A DNA stretch of 64,000 nucleotides from Microscilla marina ATCC 23134 (GCF_000169175.1 NZ_AAWS01000002.1:124001-188000); one strand, 5' to 3'; counted from the stretch's first letter, positions 8,960 to 17,410 are shown. Numbers and translations: made by a program. The notes: a model not told the origin generated them from the sequence alone.

Positions 8960-9388
8960 TTATAGTATCTGGAACCTGATAGGAATGCGACACTTGCTTT
9001 GGGTGGGTCTTCCTCTTTGTATGGCAGGTCTCCATTTTGGGGCACGTCTGAGCACCTGAAGGGCTACTTCGTCGCAACCCGATCCCACACTTTTGAGCAC
9101 TTTCATATTGGACAACCTCCCGTTTTTGTGCACTACAAACTCTATCAATACTACCCCTTGCACCCGATTGCGATAAGCCAACGAAGGGTAACGATACCTT
9201 AGGCTGCGAGCTATATGACGATAAAATGCTTTGTAACCCCCAATGGGCTGGGCTTTTTCTTCTACTAATACAAAAATCTCAGGTTCGGGTTCAGGGGGTG
9301 GAGGAGGAGGAGGTACTTGTGCTTTGACCACTTGGCTCAAGCCTAGTAATAGTAATAAAAGGAATAAAATATAAATGTGTTTTTTCAT
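8960..9388 (-). CDS. Exported TonB C-terminal-domain protein (paralog 2)
   Basis: This 142-aa protein has the same plan as its downstream neighbour. It has a signal peptide (ILFLLLLLLGLSQVVKAQ), a polyproline and Pro-Glu tract, and a TonB C-terminal domain with VQGVVLIEFVVHKNGRLS and GSGCDEVALQVLRRAPKWRPA. The pair looks like a tandem duplication and is likely one transcript. Without a membrane anchor, energising of outer-membrane receptors is not demonstrated. A structural or accessory role is equally possible. Confidence 0.85.
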   Translation of the reverse strand: MKKHIYILFLLLLLLGLSQVVKAQVPPPPPPPEPEPEIFVLVEEKAQPIGGYKAFYRHIARSLRYRYPSLAYRNRVQGVVLIEFVVHKNGRLSNMKVLKSVGSGCDEVALQVLRRAPKWRPAIQRGRPTQSKCRIPIRFQIL

Positions 9389-9506
9389 TTTATTTTAAAC
9401 GTAATAAATAGGCTTGTATTTTTAAGTTTGATAGCTAATTATTTTCTATGGGGTTTTAGGCTTGATCACTCAGGCAGGGTAAGCTTGAAAAGGTGATGAC
9501 AATCAA

Positions 9507-10589
9507 TTAGAAAGAGGCCCTTAAGTTTCTGCGTTTTACAATCACAAAAATAACGACTGGTGCACCTACCAATGCGGTGACTGCGTTGATGGGCAATGTC
9601 ACGTGACTGCCAGGCACTTTGGCTATAATGTCGCAAATGAGCATAAGCACGGCTCCCAGCATGCAAACCGCAGGTACCAATAAACGATGGTCGGAGCTGT
9701 TGAGCAACGATCGGGTAAGGTGAGGCACTGCTATGCCCACAAACCCAATGGGTCCACAGAAGGCAGTAACACTGCCTGCTAACAAACTAGTGACAGCTAT
9801 GACCAGTATACGAGACCTGCGTATGCTCAAGCCCAAGCTCTGGGCATAGTTTTCGCCCAGCAGCAAAGTATTCAAGGTTTTGGTGATGAGCAATGAAACT
9901 ACTATGCCTGCTCCTACAGCCATAGACAGTACCATCAGGTGGTGGTGAGTAACTCCGCCCAGGCTGCCAAATGTCCACATGAGGTAATCTTGAATTTGCT
10001 CAGGTTCGCTAAAGTACTGCCAAACGCTTACTAAAGCTATAGTAATATTGCCCACCATCATGCCCACAATCAATACCACCACATTATCGCGGATGCGCAA
10101 AGAAACCAGTAGTACCAAAGCTAATACCATCGCCGAACCTGTAACTGCAGCCATAACAATAAGCCAACTGCTGAGCAGGCCTGTACTCACAATGCTGGTG
10201 ACTCCAATGACCGACCCACTGGCAAGCATAATGACTGCTACCCCCAGGCTTGAGCCAGCTGTAATGCCCAGAATAGAAGGCCCCGCCAAGGGGTTACGAA
10301 ACAAGGTTTGCATTTGTAGACCACCCAACGACAAAGCTGCTCCGGCAAGCATGGCGGTGATTGCCTGGGGCACTCTTATTTGATGAATGATGTTGTTCCA
10401 GGCAAAGTTACCACTGTCTTGTCCGGCAATAATTTGTATTATTTGCTTTAAAGGTATTGCTACCGAACCCAGCGTAAGGTCAATAACAAAAACCACTACC
10501 AGGGCGGTTGCCAGCCCCACTAACAAACCCGTATGCCGTAGGGTAGTTTTTTTTGCCCACAAGTGGTGTTCAGATGTTTTGGTACTCAT
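9507..10589 (-). CDS. BtuC/FecCD-type ABC transporter permease
   Basis: This 360-aa polytopic inner-membrane protein has about nine to ten hydrophobic helices. FecCD-family motifs are clear: RVPQAITAMLAGAALSLGG, QTLFRNPLAGPSILGI and GPIGFVGIAVPHLTRSLL. The family imports vitamin B12, haem or ferric siderophores with a binding protein and an ATPase. A cobalamin riboswitch precedes the binding-protein gene 1.2 kb upstream on the same strand, so B12 is the favoured substrate (inference). No ATPase gene follows in this window. The 1.2-kb gap to the binding-protein gene is full of repeats, so co-transcription is uncertain. Confidence 0.92.
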   Translation of the reverse strand: MSTKTSEHHLWAKKTTLRHTGLLVGLATALVVVFVIDLTLGSVAIPLKQIIQIIAGQDSGNFAWNNIIHQIRVPQAITAMLAGAALSLGGLQMQTLFRNPLAGPSILGITAGSSLGVAVIMLASGSVIGVTSIVSTGLLSSWLIVMAAVTGSAMVLALVLLVSLRIRDNVVVLIVGMMVGNITIALVSVWQYFSEPEQIQDYLMWTFGSLGGVTHHHLMVLSMAVGAGIVVSLLITKTLNTLLLGENYAQSLGLSIRRSRILVIAVTSLLAGSVTAFCGPIGFVGIAVPHLTRSLLNSSDHRLLVPAVCMLGAVLMLICDIIAKVPGSHVTLPINAVTALVGAPVVIFVIVKRRNLRASF

Positions 10590-10815
10590 TTTCTTCTTTT
10601 TTTAATGTCCGGCGATTGAATCAAAAACATTAATTCAAGCGAAAAATAGCAGCGTAGTTTTACAAGTGCCGATTTTTTAATAGTCAGGTAGCAACCAGTG
10701 TGTAAACCATTGAAAATGCACAGGATTTATGGATTAAGCTTGCAAGTGTAACTCATTGACACGGGGTATAACCTTGGTAATCAGTAGCCTGTGATTTGTT
10801 GCTTAAAGCACCATT

Positions 10816-10850
10816 CCTACCTGCCAGGTTTTTAAAACCTGGCAGGTAGG
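10816..10850. repeat. 35-bp perfect palindrome
   Basis: A 17-bp arm CCTACCTGCCAGGTTTT, a central T and its exact complement form a hairpin at 10816-10850. The right half (CCTGGCAGGTAGG then GTGTTCAAAATT) also matches the end of the repeat at 10929-11262. Confidence 0.85.
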
Positions 10851-10928
10851 GTGTTCAAAATTAGGTAATCTCTTCCCCAAGAAAATATTCGAAATCTATA
10901 AAAACCACTACATTCGGCTTATTCCATG

Positions 10929-11262
10929 CCTGTTAGGTAGGCTGTTCAAAATTAAGGAATTTCTTCCCCACACTTTTATTCTAAAATACCAAAACTTCAT
11001 ACCACTTTGAACGAGTCAAATTCACTTAAATAATACCGTCACCGCCTCGGGCAGTGTCTCCACGCCCGATCGAAACCTTGAAAAACAGCGTTTAAATTGA
11101 GATTCGTGCCCTCGAAAAGGTGTGTAAAACGATAATTTTTAAGTGAGTCATCCTCCGAATAAAAATAACCTTATATTGAGTAAATAAAAATAAGACAATT
11201 ACTCAAAAAGAGGTTAAAACCTTGGGAACTTTTTTAAAAATTTTGAACAGCCTACCTGGCAG
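10929..11262. repeat. About 335-bp element with 25-bp inverted ends
   Basis: The left end CCTGTTAGGTAGGCTGTTCA and its continuation AAATT are matched in inverted form at the right end (about 11238-11262), with two mismatches. The interior has no coding frame. The left end is a direct repeat of 10838-10880. It looks like a small non-autonomous mobile element, but no clear target duplication was found. Confidence 0.6.
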
Positions 11263-11379
11263 GTATAAAGTAGGGTTTGCCCCTGTCGTTACTCCTAATT
11301 AACAAGATCATAATCTGCTGAAAATAAGCGTACTATGCATTGTTAACTACCTATGGAATAGAGTGCACCTAGCACCTAG

Positions 11380-11567
11380 TGCACTGGAAACTAAATTCCT
11401 ACCACATTATTCGGAGTCTTTAGCTCGCTGACTTTACTTAAAAAAGTTTGCGTAGCTCCGGTTCCGATATACATCGGAATTGTAAACTAACTCTGCGCAC
11501 TTTTTGAAGTGCGTCAGCAAACAAAATACCCTCGAATAAATAGCACATTTATTTAATCCCCAGTGCA
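11380..11567 (+). mobile_element. 188-bp MITE-like element C, copy 1, CTAG target duplication
   Basis: The ends are TGCACTGG and CCAGTGCA, flanked on both sides by CTAG (11376-11379 and 11568-11571). The interior is shared with 58161-58420, including CTAAATTCCTAC near the left end, AAAAAGTTTGCGTAGCT in the middle and AAATCCCCAG near the right end. It is non-coding. Confidence 0.8.
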
Positions 11568-11574
11568 CTAGTCC

Positions 11575-11770
11575 CTAGAACTCTGTCGGAGCTTCTAACT
11601 ATCAAATTTGTAAACAACTGAAAATAAACATTTTACAAACTTGATAGCTCCCTATGGAATAGGGAATAGCACCGATATTCATCGGTATCTAAGGACTTGC
11701 GACTTGTCGCTTAAAGCACCGATATTCATCGGCATCTAGGGACTTGCCCCCTGTTGGTGCTTCTAACCAA
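11575..11770. repeat. Single dispersed unit related to the 115-bp repeat
   Basis: This unit contains GTTTGTAAACAACTGAAAAT, ACTTGCGACTTGTCGCTT and ACTTGCCCCCTGTTGG, with two copies of ACCGATATTCATCGG. It resembles the unit before the PfpI gene (about 17570-17709). It sits directly downstream of the BtuF stop codon and might form hairpins in the transcript. Confidence 0.7.
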
Positions 11771-11774
11771 AAAA

Positions 11775-12956
11775 CTACTTCAGTTGTTGGTAATATACCA
11801 ACTCGTGCTCAGGCAATAGTTCAGGGTGAAATATTTTGACCAAATCGCTGAGCACCAGGTGTGGGTTGACAAACCCTGTGACCCAATAGTCGTTGCCCCC
11901 TCCGGCATTGATCCGTTTGTTGTTGTTGTAGATACGCTTTTGGTTAAATGCGGCAAACTTGGTAAACCTGGCGTCTTTATTTTGAATTTCTTTCAGGCTT
12001 TTGGCGGCGCTTACATTGAGCCAAAAGTCGCCATTGTGGGCTTTGGCAAATACAGTTTCAAAGTCGAAGGGGTGACTACCACTGCCTGGGGTATTGTTCC
12101 AAAAATAAGCAGCTTGAGCATCTCTGATAAACTGCGCCATGTAGCTGCCCCCTTTGGCAGTATACCAGGTACCTTTAAAAGGCAAGCCACAAAGTACGCT
12201 GGGTTTTTTTTGTGCCTGGGCAGCTAGTTTTTTTACCCGGAGGTATTGGGCTTCTATAGCATCAAACTTTTCTGTAGCCAGTTTTTCTTTGTTATAAAAC
12301 ACGGCCAAAAACTTAAGCCATTCGGCACGTGCCAAGGGGTGTTGTTCCATCCAGCCTGAGTTTACTATCAAGCAGGTACTTTTGCCCATCACGGCTTGTT
12401 TTTTTTGATAACCAGCGGTATGTGTGCTACTCATGAGCACTATGTCGGGTTGCAATGATACAAGCAATTCTTGATTAAAATTACGCGAGCTGCCCAACTC
12501 TACTACTTTACCTTCTTTGATTCTTTTTTGCATCGAGGGCAAGCTTATCCAGGCATTGTTGGCGTTGCCCGTGATAAACTCCGTAAGCCCCAATACATCG
12601 GCAAGCGCCACGTGGGTGGTTGACAAAGTAACCATAGAGCGTACCGGAACATGGACTATTTGATGGGGCTTAAAACCCTTAGGTATTGGTTGCTGGTGGG
12701 GTACCAATACATACTGTAGGCTGTCGGTTTGGTCGGTAAATGCCTTGGTCACTGTGACTACCTTGTAGTGATCGTAATAATCTACTTTAAAGTTCTGGGC
12801 GTATTTGAGCGTGGTTTTGTCAAATAGTGGCTGAGAGGCATTGGTTTTTGTCGAGTCGCTCCTTTGGTCTTGTGGTTGGCGGTTGTTTGACTGGCAACTA
12901 CTTAAAAACCAGACCATACACAAGCCATACAAAGCTTGCTTGAATATATACTTCAT
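11775..12956 (-). CDS. btuF: BtuF-type ABC substrate-binding lipoprotein (vitamin B12 likely)
   Basis: This 393-aa protein has a lipoprotein signal ending MVWFLSSC, so it is membrane-anchored in the periplasm. From about residue 110 it matches the class III periplasmic binding fold: TTHVALADVLGLTEFITG, LVSLQPDIVLMSS, a long helix rich in K/A, then GTWYTAKGGSYMAQFIRDA. Such proteins deliver B12, haem or siderophores to BtuC/FecCD permeases. Start 12956 was chosen over a longer frame (13004) because the lipobox signal begins there. The leader carries a cobalamin riboswitch, which argues for cobalamin or a precursor as ligand. The partner permease may be the gene at 9507-10589. Confidence 0.88.
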   Translation of the reverse strand: MKYIFKQALYGLCMVWFLSSCQSNNRQPQDQRSDSTKTNASQPLFDKTTLKYAQNFKVDYYDHYKVVTVTKAFTDQTDSLQYVLVPHQQPIPKGFKPHQIVHVPVRSMVTLSTTHVALADVLGLTEFITGNANNAWISLPSMQKRIKEGKVVELGSSRNFNQELLVSLQPDIVLMSSTHTAGYQKKQAVMGKSTCLIVNSGWMEQHPLARAEWLKFLAVFYNKEKLATEKFDAIEAQYLRVKKLAAQAQKKPSVLCGLPFKGTWYTAKGGSYMAQFIRDAQAAYFWNNTPGSGSHPFDFETVFAKAHNGDFWLNVSAAKSLKEIQNKDARFTKFAAFNQKRIYNNNKRINAGGGNDYWVTGFVNPHLVLSDLVKIFHPELLPEHELVYYQQLK

Positions 12957-13004
12957 AAATGAACATGTTTTACCTTTCACCCGAAAGCAAATGAATGAAA
13001 CCAT

Positions 13005-13175
13005 TATTTTGGCAGGTTTTCTGACTTCCCAAAAGCAAGCTGCCTTCCCACCTAAAATGGCAGTGGCACCGGGGCTTACTTATTTTGTGTTGGGTTACAG
13101 CAGCGGGGACTGCTCAGGACTTACACCTGATTCCCTGTTGAGTGTCTGGTAAACTTGGTTTTGTGTACCAGATAC
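13005..13175 (-). promoter_or_regulatory. Cobalamin (AdoCbl-type) riboswitch
   Basis: Read on the minus strand, the leader contains the conserved blocks in order. GGAATCAGGTG leads into TAAGTCCTGAGCAGTCCCC and GCTGCTGTAA, followed by GCCACTG, then GGGAAGGC and finally AAGTCAGAAAACCTGCC. These are the signature elements of the B12 box and its core. It lies about 50 bases upstream of the btuF-like start codon. In known cases cobalamin binding turns off expression of the import gene. Confidence 0.95.
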
Positions 13176-13206
13176 AAAGAGCATGTATGCTCACCAAAAA
13201 TTTGGG

Positions 13207-13240
13207 CAAATGTAGGCAAAAGCAATAAGCTTCGGGCAAT
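13207..13240 (-). promoter_or_regulatory. Probable Bacteroidota promoter of the riboswitch transcript
   Basis: The minus strand reads TACATTTG at 13214-13207, an exact match to the TAnnTTTG -7 element. A TTG lies 22 bases further upstream, slightly beyond the usual spacing. It sits just 5' of the first riboswitch helix, as expected. Confidence 0.5.
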
Positions 13241-13378
13241 GAATGGATAGTTTTTTGGTGCTAAGTGAGTTAGCTTTCTAAACGTCCTCCCTTTAGTCTT
13301 CGTGATTGGTTTTTAGGACGACGCGATTGATCGAGTGCTTGGTTGTCAGCGAGTATAAAACTTGTTGTTACAAGAATT

Positions 13379-13602
13379 TAGGGCTTTCTTATAAAATTTA
13401 AGGCTAAAAATTATTTTCTGTTTAATCGCTTGGTTATCAGTAAATAACAACATCACATCCGGATCGAATCGTTGCATAAACGTATTTCGAGGTTTTGACT
13501 TTTTATTCGTTTGTGGGGACACAAACGAAGGCGTCAGGAGGGAAGATGTACTTTTTTCAAACAAGTAACCAAGTGTTTCTCATTTTTTATAAGAAAGCCC
13601 TA
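13379..13602. mobile_element. 224-bp MITE-like element D with ISAs1-like ends
   Basis: The ends are TAGGGCTTTCTTATAAAA and the inverted TTTTATAAGAAAGCCCTA. They are flanked by TACAAGAATT (13369-13378) and TACAAGGATT (13603-13612), a 10-bp target duplication with one mismatch. The same end sequence occurs at about 26606 beside a transposase remnant, a likely source of transposase in trans. No protein is encoded. Confidence 0.75.
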
Positions 13603-13658
13603 TACAAGGATTAGGGGTAGCAAACGTTAGTAAGCGAACAACTCTCACTAAAAAATAA

Positions 13659-14027
13659 ATGATCATGTATCAAGTCCTGTTCAAAATCAAAGTAATTGTA
13701 TTCGCTACTTGTTTGGTTACAGCATTGGCGCAAGCCCAACAAGCCCAAACCAAGCCTGAGGAAGTTGCCCCCAATATACAGGTAGAGGTTTTTCCTAACC
13801 CAAGCCCTACCCGCGTTTTTTCGGTCATCATCAAAGCAACCCAAAGCCAACCGTTCATTGTACAAGTACAAGATGCTTTGCAAAGAACAGTATACCAAAA
13901 AGCAGTGAAATCGGTATACGGGTTTTCGTTGCATACCTTGCGCCTTGATACGCGCCCCAAAGGTTGGTATTACCTGGTAATTACCAGTGCTAAGGGTAAG
14001 GTAATAAAGCGACTTAAGAGCCTGTAG
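13659..14027 (+). CDS. Short exported protein made mostly of a T9SS type-A sorting domain
   Basis: This 122-aa protein has a signal peptide (about 1-26, ending TALAQAQ) and a short linker. From about residue 45 a typical type IX secretion C-terminal domain follows: VEVFPNPSPTRVFSVIIKA, QDALQRTVYQK, RPKGWYYLVITS and the basic end KVIKRLKSL. The T9SS carries such proteins across the outer membrane and anchors them. Normally a large passenger precedes the sorting domain; here almost none is present. The start could be the ATG at 13659 or 13665. The 5' end lies 47 bp from mobile element D. It may be a truncated relic or a genuine small surface protein. Confidence 0.75.
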   Translation: MIMYQVLFKIKVIVFATCLVTALAQAQQAQTKPEEVAPNIQVEVFPNPSPTRVFSVIIKATQSQPFIVQVQDALQRTVYQKAVKSVYGFSLHTLRLDTRPKGWYYLVITSAKGKVIKRLKSL

Positions 14028-14133
14028 TGACAGTATCAATACATTGATTCCATCTTGGGTAAAATTTGCCCAATTAATTCAGCGATTTTTAACAAAGTAT
14101 GGCAATAAGGTTTGTTGTCAAACACATCACTAA

Positions 14134-14365
14134 GGAACATGTTCAAAATAAGTGTCGAGATTGAGGGCGTATACTCGAGGCTGGCTGAGGCACTTTTTGC
14201 AGTCGTAGCCATAGCTACGGCGAAAACCGATGGCTGCAGCCCTGCTGCGCCGAGCTCTGCCAAAGGCTAAAAGTAACGAAAGTCAGTAAAGAGAACCGCA
14301 GAACGAAGTTCAAGCTCTGCGAAGCTAATATGTTCTAAACCGGACAGTTATTGCGATCACGTTCC
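14134..14365 (+). mobile_element. 232-bp MITE-like element A, copy 1
   Basis: The ends are GGAACATGTTC and GATCACGTTCC, an imperfect inverted repeat, flanked by TAA at 14131-14133 and 14366-14368. Other copies are at 63696-63850 and, split by an IS110-type element, at 33285-35090. It ends 9 bp before the start codon of the next gene and so forms that gene's whole leader. Confidence 0.88.
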
Positions 14366-14374
14366 TAAACATGT

Positions 14375-15079
14375 ATGGGAGTAGAATGGGACATAGGCTG
14401 CCAAGTCTGCAAAAAATTTATCTGGATGGGTTCTATGAAACCCTTCAAGTGGCATGGGTTTCAGGTAAGCGATGCCACCATCAGGCGGTTTTTCAGTTTA
14501 CACGCCATCGCCCAAAAAAAAGGTTGCCACCTGTATTTGATGACAGATAGCGGGGGAGATACTCCCTGGAGCAATGATGTAGATGCCTGGCAAGAAGACA
14601 TTGTATCGAGAAGTTTTTGGGATTCAATAGCAACCAATGATCACGGCAGTTCATGTGCTTACTGTGGCAAGGCCTTGAAAGAAAAGCCCTTGTCATATCA
14701 TTACCTGCAACGCAACCAGTGCTTGTGGCTGTGTAACCAAGACTGTGTAGAGGCTTATGTAGCACGGACAACCCAAGAGAGAAATCATTGGGGCGAAGGT
14801 TGTATTTATGACTCTACCCTTGACACGGTTTGGTTTGATCCCAATGCTGCCCTGGAGATAGGCTGTACCGAATGTCATAGTTACGTGGTGATTGATGGCA
14901 AAAGTGTTGATGCCCACCACCAAGTGTATGATTTTGAGTACCTCGCCTTATTTTTGGGCAAGCATATAGGGCACTGTCATTTGTTGGTTCATTTTGAGGG
15001 AGCTGGTCAGCCGATAACAGTACCCTGGCACAACGAAACTACAGCAAGCCAGTGGACAGTATACACCAGGTACTTGTAA
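14375..15079 (+). CDS. Cys/His-rich protein with an internally duplicated CxxC domain, function unknown
   Basis: This 234-aa protein has no signal peptide, and I do not recognise a family. Residues about 7-62 and 165-222 appear to be copies of one module. The first has IGCQVCKKF, a central F/H segment, GCHLYLMTDSGG and PWSN. The second has IGCTECHSY, FEYLALFLGKHIGHCHLL, then VPWHN. Between them lies a separate zinc-finger-like block, CAYCGKAL...CLWLCNQDC. Twelve or so cysteines and many histidines suggest metal binding (inference). Its leader is entirely mobile element A. The next gene is convergent, with stop codons 1 base apart. Confidence 0.7.
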   Translation: MGVEWDIGCQVCKKFIWMGSMKPFKWHGFQVSDATIRRFFSLHAIAQKKGCHLYLMTDSGGDTPWSNDVDAWQEDIVSRSFWDSIATNDHGSSCAYCGKALKEKPLSYHYLQRNQCLWLCNQDCVEAYVARTTQERNHWGEGCIYDSTLDTVWFDPNAALEIGCTECHSYVVIDGKSVDAHHQVYDFEYLALFLGKHIGHCHLLVHFEGAGQPITVPWHNETTASQWTVYTRYL

Positions 15080-15080
15080 G

Positions 15081-15698
15081 TTAGGTTTGTCGTCTTACCA
15101 GTTTAAACCCAATATCGCGCCCCATCCCTTGAAAAATAGCCAGGTTGATCCATGACAAAGCAAATTGCTCCAGCAACACGACTTTGTCTGCCTTGCCAAA
15201 GTCATAACAATGGGCAAAACCTGCCTCCTGAGCAAGCCTACCCGTAATGGCTTTGGCTTGTTCACTACTGCCTGCCATCATCATATCCAGTACTACATGG
15301 CCATAATCAGGCTGTTGCATATTCTCAAACCCGGTCGTATTAAAACATTTAATTACCTCCGCCTTGGTCAACGCGGCAAAAGCATGAAAAGCCGTGGGGT
15401 AACCTTCGGGAGATGCATTGATAGTATTGGTAGCATCGATGATTACCTTGCCTGCTACATTGCCCATTTGTGCCGCCAGTTGAGGTGCTATTTGTGGTGG
15501 AGTAGCTACCAGTATTACCTCCGCTTGTTGGGCAGCATCTGCTACCGTATGTACACTGGTGTGAGGGTTTTGCAGCAAGTGTTTACCCTTAAAATCAGTC
15601 ACCTCTTTTACCCCTAAAAAAATAGTATGGGCTGCTTTAGACCATTGCGTAGCCAAAGCTCCGCCTACATTGCCTGTACCTATAATTGCTATATTCAT
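15081..15698 (-). CDS. NADPH-dependent F420 reductase-like NAD(P)-binding protein
   Basis: This 205-aa protein has an N-terminal Rossmann fold, MNIAIIGTGNVGGALATQW (GxGxxG at about 7-12). The order of helices and strands matches the F420-dependent NADP oxidoreductase/pyrroline-5-carboxylate reductase-like family. Further family motifs are VILVATPP, KVIIDATNTI, KCFNTTGFENM and MMAGSS. Cytophagales are not known as classical F420 users, so a flavin or another small molecule may be the real substrate (inference). It is the last gene of a probable operon with the DUF481 protein (3-bp gap) and the bestrophin. Confidence 0.8.
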   Translation of the reverse strand: MNIAIIGTGNVGGALATQWSKAAHTIFLGVKEVTDFKGKHLLQNPHTSVHTVADAAQQAEVILVATPPQIAPQLAAQMGNVAGKVIIDATNTINASPEGYPTAFHAFAALTKAEVIKCFNTTGFENMQQPDYGHVVLDMMMAGSSEQAKAITGRLAQEAGFAHCYDFGKADKVVLLEQFALSWINLAIFQGMGRDIGFKLVRRQT

Positions 15699-15701
15699 TG
15701 T

Positions 15702-16454
15702 TCAAAAAAGTTGAATGTTTACACCAAAAGTTAAAAAGCTGTCTTGCGGGCGTTCGTTGACTACCACCAGCTTTTCGTACATATACAAATAATTTACCCG
15801 TAGGCTTACAAAACGCCATAGGGGTGTTTCCAGACCCGTTTCTATTTGCCAACGCATATTACCTGCGTGTACCAGAGAAGGTTGAACGTAACTCTCATAA
15901 TGCCACGAAAGGTGTTTACTAAGCGAAAACTTGCCCAATAGCCAAACTGTAGCGCGCCAGGTAGTAATGGTTGACTTTCCGTTAAAAATGGGTTGGTTAA
16001 ATTTATCCTGAGCAAAATAACTTTGCTCATATTCACCCGACAGTGCCAGTTTCAGCGTTTGTGCCTTTCGGCGAATGATTTGCCAGGTGAGCCCTGCACC
16101 CACAAAATAGCGCAAGTTGATCTGACGGCGAAAATTAGTGGCGACAAAGCCCAGCATAAAAGGGTAAATGCGGCGTTTGGGAGAAAAATAGACAAAGTTC
16201 CGACTAAAAATATCTTCGTCTGCTTTTTGTCTGAAAAACTCCTGGTAGAGATAAGCATTTTGAGTTTTGAACATCCATTGCCCGGTGCGTACGCTTACGT
16301 TGGCTTTGCCCCTAAACACCAACACTTCTGCATTGCCTTCTTGCCAAAAACCGGTAAGCGTCAGCCTGGTTTTTAAGCCCAAGCTATCGCTTTTGTTGAG
16401 CTGAGCCGCCGATATTTGGGGCAATAGTAACCATAAGAAAAAGAGATGCTTCAT
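15702..16454 (-). CDS. DUF481-type outer-membrane protein
   Basis: This 250-aa protein has a signal peptide (MKHLFFLWLLLPQISAAQ). Alternating hydrophobic/polar strands follow, ending in an aromatic C-terminal residue (GVNIQLF), as in outer-membrane beta-barrels. The pattern GFWQEGNAEVLVFRGKANVS fits DUF481 (YdiY-like). I placed the start at 16454 because the signal peptide begins there. The frame continues upstream into the bestrophin gene without coding meaning. It lies 17 bp after bestrophin and 3 bp before the reductase-like gene. Confidence 0.72.
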   Translation of the reverse strand: MKHLFFLWLLLPQISAAQLNKSDSLGLKTRLTLTGFWQEGNAEVLVFRGKANVSVRTGQWMFKTQNAYLYQEFFRQKADEDIFSRNFVYFSPKRRIYPFMLGFVATNFRRQINLRYFVGAGLTWQIIRRKAQTLKLALSGEYEQSYFAQDKFNQPIFNGKSTITTWRATVWLLGKFSLSKHLSWHYESYVQPSLVHAGNMRWQIETGLETPLWRFVSLRVNYLYMYEKLVVVNERPQDSFLTFGVNIQLF

Positions 16455-16471
16455 AAAATAAGTGCTTACGC

Positions 16472-17410
16472 TCAAAACAAAAAACCATCTACAGGTACCA
16501 GCTTTTGGGGCAATTGGGTTTCTTCCAGTGTTTCTCTCAAGTCGCGTTCTATGGTATTGCAAAGTGTGGTCAGTGGCACGTCTTGAATACGGTTCTCGAA
16601 CGGATCTTCATTGACTGCCCCGGTGCGTTCTATAGCCGAAAATACAAAAGCTACCACGACCGTTACAGGAACCACCGCCCAGGCTATCCCCATTTTGGCA
16701 AGTGGACCAATCAGACCGAGAGGAAAAAATAAAATAAATACGTAAAGAAAAACCCTGGTAAAGTAGTGGTATTGCCGGGGCATAGGCGTATTTTTGATGC
16801 GTTCACAAGACCCTTGATAGTTGGCCAGGGCCGCCAGTTGTCCTTCCATCTGAAAGCTATCAAAACCACCCAGGGTGCCATCTGCCATGGCGGTGTAGAT
16901 TTGTTGCCCCATCATTTTTTGCAAATAGTTGGGCTTGTTTTGAGCGCGTACTAACCTGGCAAACTCAGCTTCACTTACCAAAGGCTTTAGCTCCTCCCAT
17001 AAGGGTTGCTCACGCAAATGAAAGCGCAATGCATGCACCCAGGCAATTTGCTTGTAAACCAACGATTTTTTAAAAGCCTCGCTACGTTTTTTCTGATAGT
17101 TAGCCTGATGTTGGTGGCTGTCGGCAAATGTGCAAACCAAACGCGAAAAAATTCGGCTAGAGTTGACAATGCCCCCCCAAAGCTGGCGAGCTTCCCACCA
17201 GCGTTGATAAGAAGAACTATTACGAAAGCCCAAAAAAATGGCAAGCGCCGTGCCCAGTACGCCTACTATCATAAAAGGCAATGCTATTTGGGTAAACCCT
17301 GCTCCTGTGTGCAGCCCAAAAACAAGCAAGGCAAGCCCGGTACTAAACAGCATAGGCGGCCAGGTATAAGTGAGGACTTTTAGGGGGTGAAAATTTTTTT
17401 TGACAATCAT
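16472..17410 (-). CDS. Bestrophin-family (UPF0187) anion channel-like protein
   Basis: This 312-aa inner-membrane protein has an N-terminal pair of helices, a central cytoplasmic part and a second helix pair at about 230-275. Family motifs are FLGFRNSSSYQRWWEARQLWGG near residue 62 and, near the C-terminus, FSAIERTGAVNEDPFENRIQD, then PLTTLCNTIERDL. Bacterial bestrophins are pentameric ion channels (family knowledge). It leads a three-gene minus-strand cluster. The start ATG at 17410 is the first possible codon before the conserved N-terminus. Confidence 0.9.
   Translation of the reverse strand: MIVKKNFHPLKVLTYTWPPMLFSTGLALLVFGLHTGAGFTQIALPFMIVGVLGTALAIFLGFRNSSSYQRWWEARQLWGGIVNSSRIFSRLVCTFADSHQHQANYQKKRSEAFKKSLVYKQIAWVHALRFHLREQPLWEELKPLVSEAEFARLVRAQNKPNYLQKMMGQQIYTAMADGTLGGFDSFQMEGQLAALANYQGSCERIKNTPMPRQYHYFTRVFLYVFILFFPLGLIGPLAKMGIAWAVVPVTVVVAFVFSAIERTGAVNEDPFENRIQDVPLTTLCNTIERDLRETLEETQLPQKLVPVDGFLF

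Noticed and set aside
13346-13564. 72-codon minus-strand frame
   Set aside because: It lies almost wholly inside mobile element D and is not protein-like.
14036-14263. 75-codon minus-strand frame
   Set aside because: It is made of MITE A sequence; the similar frame part at 63606-63732 arises from the same repeat.
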